Source: Synergistaceae bacterium (GTDB lineage: Bacteria; Synergistota; Synergistia; Synergistales; Aminobacteriaceae). From it: DNA of 5,029 bases. The stretch's first letter is position 1. Each line of letters opens with the position of its first letter. Under the pieces are notes generated by a model that saw only the letters and a program-made list of their open reading frames with translations, was not told the origin of the DNA and searched no databases. The stretch spans positions 1 to 5,029 of the forward strand of contig JAFSNU010000429.1 in assembly GCA_017447325.1 (NCBI GenBank), given 5' to 3'. A program made the position numbers and the translations under genes. Of this stretch, positions 1 to 4,998 are shown piece by piece.

Positions 1-16
1 AACTAAAATTTACAAA

Positions 17-1072
17 TTATACCGGCTTTGAAACGCCTATTATGTCAGTTATGCGCACTCCAAAATTTTCGTCAATAACTACAACTTCGCCGCGCGCGAT
101 TAACTTTCCGTTCACTAAAATATCAACCGGCTCGCCTGCCATTTTGTCAAGCTCTATTACCGAGCCGTTAGTCAAAGCAAGAATTTCTGAAACGCTCTTG
201 CGCGTCTTGCCCAACTCCACAGTCACTCTAACGGGAATGTCGGCGATCATGTCGATCGGACTCGACGCTCCCGCAGCTCCGCCGCCTCCTAACGGCTGAA
301 ACGCCGCAGGTCTAACATCAACTGGAGCAGACGATGCTCCGCCGCCTCCGAAGTTCATAGCCGGAGCTCCCATTGAGGCTGGAGATCCGGCAGGATTATT
401 ATTTGCATCTGAAGCCTCCTTGATTGCTCTTGCCAGATTACGCGCTCCCTCAAGCGAAAGAGCCGTCCACATTTTAAATGCGTTAAGCCCCTCGATTTTT
501 ACACTCGCAGGGCTTACCCATAACTTAGTGTCGGGCGTCATCGAAGCTAATGCAAGCCACTCGCCCTCGCCCAACGCCGAAATTATATTCTCAGGCACTA
601 ACTTGCGTTTATTTAACAAGCCGCTGATGCTCGTGAAGGCCGAACCTACCATCTGGCTTATGCCCTCTTGAGCTGCGTTTAAATATAAATCGCTCGGCTC
701 CGGCAGGTCTTTGCCCTCGCCGCCCATCATTATATCTGCAAGCGTTAAAGCACCGTTCTGCTCTATTAAAATAGTCAACGGAATATCGTCAAGTCCGCCG
801 AACGTTGCCGAAAATATAAACGGCGGCGTCTCAGCCGGAAGAGACTTTCTAAAATCCTCTTGATTTAAAATTTCAGTCCCCTGACGGTCAACTTCAACGT
901 TCTTGCCCGACAGCATAGATACAACGCTTTTCTCAGAGTCTGCAAAAAATTCGGCGACTTGATTTAATTTTTCTTCGTCAGAGCTCGAGAGTTCAGAGCC
1001 GTCGTCATCGCCCATGTCCCCGCCGCCGGAAAGCAGCGCAGCTATTTCATCACTGCTTAAAAGATCGTCCAT
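17..1072 (-). CDS. fliY: Flagellar motor switch protein FliY (CheC-like plus FliN/SpoA domains)
   Basis: This is a C-ring (switch complex) component on the cytoplasmic face of the flagellar basal body, of 351 aa. Residues 1-14 contain LSSDEIAALL, the FliM/FliY-type peptide that binds phosphorylated CheY. Residues 33 to about 215 resemble the two-lobed CheC/CheX phosphatase fold. Residues about 220-275 are a Gly/Ala/Pro/Ser-rich linker with two GGGG runs. Residues 276-351 are the FliN/SpoA domain (IPVRVTVELGKTRKSVSEIL, then GEPVDILVNGKLIARGEVVV). This is far longer than a plain FliN (about 100-140 aa) and matches FliY of Bacillus and Thermotoga. The phosphatase motif ExxN appears lost: QVAE at 38-41 and EGIS at 136-139. 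The ATG lies 9 bases after the fliM stop, with GA-rich Shine-Dalgarno-like sequence inside the fliM end, suggesting coupled translation. The identity is sure. Whether it is named FliY or FliN, and whether it is active on CheY-P, is inference. Confidence 0.94.
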   Translation of the reverse strand: MDDLLSSDEIAALLSGGGDMGDDDGSELSSSDEEKLNQVAEFFADSEKSVVSMLSGKNVEVDRQGTEILNQEDFRKSLPAETPPFIFSATFGGLDDIPLTILIEQNGALTLADIMMGGEGKDLPEPSDLYLNAAQEGISQMVGSAFTSISGLLNKRKLVPENIISALGEGEWLALASMTPDTKLWVSPASVKIEGLNAFKMWTALSLEGARNLARAIKEASDANNNPAGSPASMGAPAMNFGGGGASSAPVDVRPAAFQPLGGGGAAGASSPIDMIADIPVRVTVELGKTRKSVSEILALTNGSVIELDKMAGEPVDILVNGKLIARGEVVVIDENFGVRITDIIGVSKPV

Positions 1073-1081
1073 TTATAACGC

Positions 1082-2116
1082 TCACTCTCCCTCTTGTGAC
1101 GCAGCAGCCGCTAAAATTTGATCGGCCTTGCCAAGTCCCAAGACTTTAGTTAATTCTACTGCCATATGATTATTAACAGTCCCGGGCTTCGCCATAAATC
1201 TTATCTGGTTGCCGACCCTTATCGAAATATCGCTGTCTTTCTTCTCGTCTAATTTTATAACATCGCCGGGCTGGAGCGCATATACATCCGACAAACTCAA
1301 AATAGTATGGCCTAACTCCATAGCAAGCGGAATTTTAACCTGCTTTAACGACGAGATTAAATTAATCTGCTCTTCCTCGTCCTTCTTGTGGCTTGTCGAA
1401 GCGAACCACTGCTGCGATGACAGCCTGTCGATAATAGGCTCCATTAAGAAATACGGGAAGCATAAATTTAACGTGCCTTCTATCTCGCCGACTTTTAAGG
1501 CCATTATAACTACAAGCACCATGTCGCTCGGCGAGCAGATCTGCACAAAGAACGGGTTGCTCTCCATGCTCTCAAATCTAAATCTCACGTCAACGACAGT
1601 ACTCCAGCTGTCTTCAAGCAACTCAAGCACGCGCATTAACACGCGCTCGATTACAGTCTTTTCTATATCCGTAAGCTCGCGGATCTTTCCCGAGAAATCG
1701 CCGCGGCCGCCTAACATTCTGTCTATTATTCCAAATACCAAATGCGGCGTGATCTCAACGAGCATGTTTCCGTCAAACGGATGCATCTCGACCAAGCCTA
1801 TTACAGTCGGCTGAACCATATAACTTACAAATTCTTCATAAGCAAGCTGCTCAACCGACGAGACGTCCGACGCTACGATAGACCTGATTAAAGTTGACAT
1901 GACAGTCGTAATTTGCCGCGCAAAGGCCTCGTGTATCATCTGAATTGCGCGTATCTGGTCTTTGCTGAATTTATCAGGACGCTTAAAGTCGTAAACTTTA
2001 AGCTTTGCATACTCGTCTATTTTATTTTCGTCAGTCAGCGTCGATATGTCAGTGCCGCTGTTGAGAGCGTTCAGAAGCGCATCTATGTCGCTCTGAGATA
2101 AAACATCAGGAGCCAG
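1082..2116 (-). CDS. fliM: Flagellar motor switch protein FliM, starting at a CTG codon
   Basis: FliM is the C-ring protein that binds CheY-P and sets rotation direction. From the proposed CTG the product is 344 aa, normal for FliM. Residues 6-15 read LSQSDIDALL (the CheY-P-binding peptide). Residues 41-59 contain VYDFKRPDKFSKDQIR, the conserved entry to the middle domain. GGRG at 136-139 is the FliM middle-domain signature that contacts FliG. Residues about 259-327 form the C-terminal SpoA domain (IPLAMELGHTILSLSDVYAL). The first in-frame ATG is at 1939, codon 60, and would lose the CheY-binding peptide. Upstream, the frame is closed by TGA at 2123-2125, leaving GAT, GCT and CTG as the only early codons. 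AGGTGAG at 2122-2128 lies 5 bases before the CTG. The resulting start MAPDVLSQSDIDALL resembles usual FliM starts. The gene and domains are sure. The start is inferred, and a sequencing error or mutation of an ATG by one base would look the same. Confidence 0.93.
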   Translation of the reverse strand: MAPDVLSQSDIDALLNALNSGTDISTLTDENKIDEYAKLKVYDFKRPDKFSKDQIRAIQMIHEAFARQITTVMSTLIRSIVASDVSSVEQLAYEEFVSYMVQPTVIGLVEMHPFDGNMLVEITPHLVFGIIDRMLGGRGDFSGKIRELTDIEKTVIERVLMRVLELLEDSWSTVVDVRFRFESMESNPFFVQICSPSDMVLVVIMALKVGEIEGTLNLCFPYFLMEPIIDRLSSQQWFASTSHKKDEEEQINLISSLKQVKIPLAMELGHTILSLSDVYALQPGDVIKLDEKKDSDISIRVGNQIRFMAKPGTVNNHMAVELTKVLGLGKADQILAAAASQEGE

Positions 2117-2121
2117 AGCAT

Positions 2122-2128
2122 CTCACCT
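2122..2128 (-). promoter_or_regulatory. Shine-Dalgarno of fliM that decides the CTG start
   Basis: The minus strand reads AGGTGAG here. It is 5 bases from the CTG at 2116. It directly abuts the out-of-frame ATG at 2121, which is too close for normal initiation and whose frame stops after about 12 codons. The spacing therefore favours the CTG that opens the FliM frame. Confidence 0.6.
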
Positions 2129-2137
2129 GCCTTAATC

Positions 2138-2151
2138 TTAAAAATTTTTAA
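2138..2151. repeat. 14-bp perfect A/T palindrome in the fliL-fliM spacer
   Basis: The sequence TTAAAAATTTTTAA is its own reverse complement. It lies in the 70-base fliL-fliM spacer, which is almost entirely A and T. There is no G/C stem, so it is unlikely to terminate transcription. It may be only a by-product of composition. Confidence 0.5.
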
Positions 2152-2186
2152 ATTTATTTTAAATTTTTTATATTTTATATTTTATT

Positions 2187-2648
2187 TTACTGAACTACTA
2201 TTGACTCAAATAAAACTTGGACTATAGGTGCTTCGCCGCCGAAGTCCGGCAATATTGCATTAAGCGCGCGCTTAATATCTCCGGCAAACTGCAGCGTACC
2301 TTCCGCGCTGTTTAAATCATCATAAACTTTATCTTTCACAAGCAAAAATATTTCGTTTCTAATTCTCACAAGCCAGCCGGCGTTCTGCAGCAACGCGCTC
2401 GCTTCTTCTTTATTAATTAACTCGAGCGAGAGCGTGAAGCTTATTACATGACGGCCAGCTCCGGCCAAATTGCTTGTGAACTCGCCTATAGAAACTATTG
2501 GCCCGGGCTCAGCTATCTCGCGTCCGCCTTTAACATTGCCTGACGTCTCGCCCTGAGGTGCTAATTTCTGGCCAAGCAAAAGGCCGCCGCCAAATCCCGC
2601 TCCGAACATTACAAGTCCAACAATTAAAAATACTATAATACGCTTCAT
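2187..2648 (-). CDS. fliL: Flagellar basal body-associated protein FliL
   Basis: FliL is a single-pass inner-membrane protein of the flagellar basal body. In characterised species it surrounds or stabilises the MotAB stator and supports swarming torque. The 153-aa product has a short cytoplasmic start (MKR), one Gly-rich membrane segment at about 4-26, a disordered stretch at about 28-46 and a periplasmic FliL domain at about 50-153. The domain shows the typical GEFTSNLAG...HVISFTLSLEL region, a helix with VRIRNEIFLLVKDK (94-107) and the closing VLFESIVVQ. The length is normal. The Shine-Dalgarno is weak: GAAGG sits about 15 bases before the ATG, so initiation may be modest. Unlike its neighbours it is isolated by AT-rich gaps of 155 bases (from motB) and 70 bases (to fliM). 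Family assignment is firm, resting on both the sequence pattern and the motB-fliM context. Confidence 0.93.
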   Translation of the reverse strand: MKRIIVFLIVGLVMFGAGFGGGLLLGQKLAPQGETSGNVKGGREIAEPGPIVSIGEFTSNLAGAGRHVISFTLSLELINKEEASALLQNAGWLVRIRNEIFLLVKDKVYDDLNSAEGTLQFAGDIKRALNAILPDFGGEAPIVQVLFESIVVQ

Positions 2649-2803
2649 GATCTAAAATTCACGCCTTCAGCCCCTTAAATTTTTAATTTAATAATTTATA
2701 AACTTAACGCAAAATATTTAAAATTAAATTTTATTTTTAAAATTAATAAAATTAACTCGCGAACACTCGCACAATAAATTTTAACGCTTTAAAATTAAAA
2801 GCT
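2649..2803. other. AT-rich motB-fliL spacer
   Basis: This 155-base gap has no supportable reading frame. It is mostly A and T with a few small G/C patches. Next to the motB stop there is only a weak 5-bp hairpin (GCTTT/AAAGC on the minus strand), not followed by a convincing U tract, so I see no clear terminator. No good -35/-10 pair was recognised either. Read-through from motB into fliL is the simplest view. Confidence 0.5.
2727..2753. repeat. A/T-only inverted repeat, 9-bp arms, 9-base loop
   Basis: AATTTTATT at 2727-2735 is the exact reverse complement of AATAAAATT at 2745-2753. It lies in the motB-fliL gap. With no G-C pairs the hairpin would be weak, and chance is plausible in such biased sequence. 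Confidence 0.4.
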
Positions 2804-3532
2804 CTAACGCTTAGGATACTCAGATAAAAAAACAAGTTCAACGCGCCTGTTCAAAGCCTGATGCTCCGGCGAGTCATTAGGCACGACCGGCTGACTTGAG
2901 CCGAAGCCCACGGCCTGAATTTTCACCGGATCAAATCTGCCTACCCGTTCAAAATACGACGCGACCGCCGCAGCTCTCATCGAAGACAAGCCCCAATTAT
3001 CACGATACAAGCCGCCTCTCATAGGCGCTGAGTCAGTATGTCCCTCGACTGCAACAGCCGGAACTTTATCGCGCGTTAATTCCGCAATTTTATATAAAGC
3101 TCGCTGACCCTCAGGCCTTATCTCCGCGCTGCCTGACGCGAATAAAAATTGATCTGAAATAGACACGGCGACGCCGCGCTGATTAATCGTAACTTGAATA
3201 GACTTTTCAAGTCCTTCTGACCGCAAAAAACTATTTATAGTATAAGCTACATGACGAGTGTCAAGCTCGACATGCGGCGACGATCCAGGACTGCGCTGTG
3301 TCTCCGCGCCTTGACGGGTCTCCTGCGCTTCCTCGCTCGTCTCGCCTCCGCGCAGCACTCCTAAAGAGCCTCTAAGCGAAATTAAAGCTTTCTGGAATTT
3401 TTGAGAGTCAACGCTCGACATTGCGAATAATAATATAAAGAAACACAAAATCAGCGTGACCATGTCGCCGTACGTTCCCATGTAGAACGGTGCGCTTAAT
3501 CCCGGCTCTTCAGGCTTCTTCTGGCGAGCCAT
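2804..3532 (-). CDS. motB: Flagellar stator protein MotB
   Basis: MotB is the stator subunit that carries the ion-binding aspartate and anchors the motor to peptidoglycan. The 242-aa product has a basic N-terminus, then TYGDMVTLILCFFILLFAM (20-38) forming the single membrane helix. D23 is the expected ion-binding residue. Residues about 41-60 match the plug/linker start (VDSQKFQKAL), and 62-88 is a polar, Glu/Gln/Ser/Gly-rich linker. Residues about 108-237 are the OmpA-like peptidoglycan-binding domain, with FASGSAEIRPEG (131-142), VEGHTDSAP (162-170), GLSSMRAAAV (181-190) and NRRVEL (228-233). Its ATG overlaps the motA stop as TAATG and has a strong AGGAGGAG 8 bases upstream inside motA, so MotA and MotB synthesis is probably coupled. 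Whether protons or sodium drive it cannot be decided from this sequence alone. Confidence 0.97.
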   Translation of the reverse strand: MARQKKPEEPGLSAPFYMGTYGDMVTLILCFFILLFAMSSVDSQKFQKALISLRGSLGVLRGGETSEEAQETRQGAETQRSPGSSPHVELDTRHVAYTINSFLRSEGLEKSIQVTINQRGVAVSISDQFLFASGSAEIRPEGQRALYKIAELTRDKVPAVAVEGHTDSAPMRGGLYRDNWGLSSMRAAAVASYFERVGRFDPVKIQAVGFGSSQPVVPNDSPEHQALNRRVELVFLSEYPKR

Positions 3533-4308
3533 TACGCATTCTCCTCCTGCTCAAACGCAAGGCGCATCTTCGGCGGCAAGAATACTTTCAATTTTTCTTC
3601 AACTATTCTGGGGTTCTCTCCGGCTTGTATAGCTAAAATTCCCTCGACCATCAGCTCCATGCCTTTGACTTCCTGAGCAGATCTCGCGGCAAGCTTTTTG
3701 CTGCACGGGATTGCAAACATGTTCGCAAGCATTGAGCCGTACATCGTCGTGATAAGAGCGACGGCCATACCGGGGCCTAACGCGCTGACGTCCTGCAGGT
3801 TTCCTAACATTGCTATAAGACCTATTAACGTTCCTATCATTCCGAACGACGGTCCGAATTCCGCAAGCGTGTCAAACATGGATTTATTTGCTGAATGCCT
3901 GTCTTCAAAAACTCCGATCTCAGTGTCCAAAATCGCGCGGACTAATTCGGGATCAGTGCCGTCAACTACAAGCTGAATAGATTTTTTTAAGAATACGTTG
4001 TCGAGCTCCGCAACGTCGCCCTCAAGAGCTAATAAGCCTTCGCGGCGAGCCTTCTCGGCAAAGCTGACTATCATCTGCACCATTCCGACTAAATCAATCT
4101 GCTTCGTGAAAAATACGCTTTTAAAACTTCCGCCGACTGCCTTTAATCTGTCCGACGGATTAGAGATAATAGTCGCTCCGATAGCTCCGCCCAGCGTGAT
4201 CATTATTGACGGTACGTCAATGTAAGCTCCGAAGTTGCCGCCCGAAGCCATCGACGCAAGAACCAAAATCCACGTTATTAAAAAGCCAATAACACTCGTT
4301 AAATCCAA
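3532..4308 (-). CDS. motA: Flagellar stator protein MotA, TTG start
   Basis: MotA is the multi-pass stator subunit that with MotB forms the ion channel and pushes on FliG. Numbered from the outer TTG at 4314 (260 aa; 258 from the start chosen here), membrane segments lie at about 5-24, 32-52, 150-172 and 180-202. The cytoplasmic loop carries the REGLLALE motif at 91-98, with R90/R91 and E98 at the place of the charged residues that contact FliG. PSFGMIGTLIGLI (155-167) and GPGMAVALITTMYGSMLANM (180-199) hold the conserved channel prolines P155 and P181. There is no ATG start. TTG occurs at 4314 (overlapping the flbD stop as TTGA) and at 4308. I chose 4308 because AGGGGTGA at 4316-4323 then lies 7 bases away rather than 1, and because MDLTSVIG resembles common MotA starts. 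The downstream TAATG junction links it to motB. The family is certain; the exact TTG is open. Confidence 0.95.
   Translation of the reverse strand: MDLTSVIGFLITWILVLASMASGGNFGAYIDVPSIMITLGGAIGATIISNPSDRLKAVGGSFKSVFFTKQIDLVGMVQMIVSFAEKARREGLLALEGDVAELDNVFLKKSIQLVVDGTDPELVRAILDTEIGVFEDRHSANKSMFDTLAEFGPSFGMIGTLIGLIAMLGNLQDVSALGPGMAVALITTMYGSMLANMFAIPCSKKLAARSAQEVKGMELMVEGILAIQAGENPRIVEEKLKVFLPPKMRLAFEQEENA
3541..3548 (-). promoter_or_regulatory. Strong Shine-Dalgarno of motB inside the end of motA
   Basis: The minus strand reads AGGAGGAG, 8 bases before the motB ATG at 3532. It is the best ribosome-binding site in the window and confirms the motB start, which shares one base with the motA stop (TAATG). 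Confidence 0.8.
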
Positions 4309-4310
4309 AC

Positions 4311-4571
4311 TCAATTCACCCCTAAATCTGCGCTCTTGTCATATCCGCAGGAGTCCGAGAACTCTTCGGCGGAGTTTGCGACTATACAAGTATAACCCGC
4401 GCTCTTTCTGAACGCTAAAATTTTATCACATATCTCGCTCATTTTCTCAAGAACTATATATCTATGTCCGTTCAACAGCCTTATCACAGTGTCAGGCGTG
4501 ACGTCTATAGTCTCGATCATGTCCGAGTTCAGCAAAAATAATTCGCCGTTCAGACGATGCAGCTCTATCAT
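4311..4571 (-). CDS. flbD: Flagellar protein FlbD / SwrD family
   Basis: This small cytoplasmic protein (86 aa) belongs to the FlbD family, encoded next to motAB or in fla/che operons of many Gram-positive and related bacteria. The Bacillus relative SwrD is needed for full flagellar torque and swarming; its biochemical action is not established. The family signature is clear: MIELHRLNGELFLLNSDMIE at the start, followed by TPDTVIRLLNGHRYIVLEK (25-43) and a helix SEICDKILAFRK (45-56). It is somewhat longer than usual, with a polar tail from about 60 holding Cys62 and Cys75 (Cys48 is in the helix). The ATG is fixed by an in-frame TAG four codons upstream (positions -12 to -10). The nearest Shine-Dalgarno, GAGGG, is about 13 bases away, longer than ideal. 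It is the first gene after a tRNA terminator and directly abuts motA, which fits a role with the stator. It is unrelated to the Caulobacter regulator also called FlbD. Confidence 0.9.
   Translation of the reverse strand: MIELHRLNGELFLLNSDMIETIDVTPDTVIRLLNGHRYIVLEKMSEICDKILAFRKSAGYTCIVANSAEEFSDSCGYDKSADLGVN
4316..4323 (-). promoter_or_regulatory. Shine-Dalgarno of motA
   Basis: The minus strand reads AGGGGTGA within the last codons of flbD. It is 7 bases from the TTG at 4308 but only 1 base from the TTG at 4314, so it supports the inner start. Confidence 0.6.
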
Positions 4572-4810
4572 TTTTATATACTATCCCTCTTAAATTAAAA
4601 TTTTAATTTAAAATTTCACTTTATATTTTAAACATATTTTCTAAAAATTTTAAATAAATTTTTAATTAAATTTAAATTAATTTAAAAAATTTTCACGCAG
4701 CTTATAAAAATTTTATTCGCGCTTGGCTCTGCTGTTAAAAATTTTAAATTTAAAAATCTTTTACATGTTTAAATATAAATAAAATTTAATTTTAAAAATT
4801 TATAGCAAAT
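4572..4810. promoter_or_regulatory. AT-rich leader of the flagellar operon, promoter presumed
   Basis: These 239 bases separate flbD from the tRNA terminator and hold no reading frame. The flagellar promoter should lie here, since the upstream tRNA unit has its own terminator. The sequence is nearly all A and T except a patch at about 4694-4735. On the minus strand this patch gives TATAAG (4701-4706), a possible -10 without a good -35, and GCGAATAA (4713-4720). The latter matches 6 of 8 bases of the sigma-28 -10 element GCCGATAA, but has TTTA rather than TAAA at the -35 position. Neither is convincing. A second TATAAA-like hexamer nearer flbD has no -35 partner that I can see. A4T4 tracts recur across the region. 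Confidence 0.4.
4590..4611. repeat. 22-bp perfect A/T palindrome just upstream of the flbD ribosome-binding site
   Basis: Positions 4590-4600 read TTAAATTAAAA and 4601-4611 are its exact reverse complement, so the whole 22 bp is a perfect palindrome with no loop. It begins next to the GAGGG Shine-Dalgarno of flbD. It could be an operator-like site or an RNA/DNA cruciform, or a by-product of A/T-only composition. Confidence 0.5.
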
Positions 4811-4867
4811 AAAAAATGCCCCGCGTTAAATTTTAAATTTTAATTTTTAAAATTTGCGCGAGGCATT
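4811..4867 (-). terminator. Rho-independent terminator of the tRNA unit
   Basis: On the minus strand the transcript forms an 11-bp stem, AATGCCTCGCG (4857-4867) pairing with CGCGGGGCATT (4815-4825) with one G-U wobble, and ends in a T6 run (4811-4816). Inside the stem a second 10-bp A/T stem (AAATTTTAAA at 4846-4855, TTTAAAATTT at 4828-4837) extends the hairpin past a small 1x2 internal loop. It lies 27 bases after tRNA-Gly and separates the tRNA unit from the flagellar operon. No matching T run follows on the plus strand, so it looks one-directional. Confidence 0.88.
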
Positions 4868-4894
4868 AAATCTTTATATTTATAAATAAAAAAA

Positions 4895-4969
4895 TGGAGC
4901 GGAAGACGGGATTTGAACCCGCGACCCCAACCTTGGCAAGGTTGTGCTCTACCCCTGAGCTACTTCCGC
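4895..4969 (-). tRNA. tRNA-Gly (anticodon GCC)
   Basis: This is a complete 75-base tRNA with an encoded CCA end (4895-4897) and discriminator U. The acceptor stem GCGGAAG pairs with CTTCCGC. The D arm reads AGCTCAGGGGTAGAGC. The anticodon stem CAACC/GGTTG encloses the loop TTGCCAA, with GCC at 4935-4937. The T arm CGGG-TTCAAAT-CCCG is canonical. The anticodon and acceptor stem match bacterial tRNA-Gly reading GGC/GGU. It is transcribed from beyond the right edge together with the partial tRNA next to it and ends at the terminator at 4811-4867. Confidence 0.97.
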
Positions 4970-4998
4970 TTGTTAATATTAATATTATTTAAGTTACA

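Noticed and set aside
1209..1814. A 201-codon plus-strand frame opposite fliM
   Set aside because: It is antisense to conserved FliM coding sequence, has no recognisable family and no convincing ribosome-binding site, so it is a shadow frame. The same applies to the plus-strand frames opposite fliY (42-299, 420-671), motA (3698-3976, 3998-4225) and the fliM start (1913-2101).
2080..2121. ATG at 2121 (minus) as the fliM start, implying a frameshift
   Set aside because: That frame reaches a stop after about 12 codons, the Shine-Dalgarno abuts the ATG with no spacer, and the correct frame already encodes the complete conserved N-terminus from the CTG. A frameshift is not needed, though reads should be checked.
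2759..2822. Terminator after motB
   Set aside because: Only 4-5-bp stems (GCTTT/AAAGC and GCGA/TCGC) are present and no good U tract follows, so it does not meet the standard of the clear terminator at 4811-4867.
4713..4739. Sigma-28 promoter for the flagellar operon
   Set aside because: GCGAATAA matches the -10 only partly and the -35 position reads TTTA instead of TAAA. It is kept only as a weak possibility in the leader entry, not as a separate feature.
4795..4825. Sigma-54-like GG...GC element on the minus strand at the terminator edge
   Set aside because: The GG and GC pairs are 12 bases apart instead of the required 10, and the GG belongs to the terminator stem.
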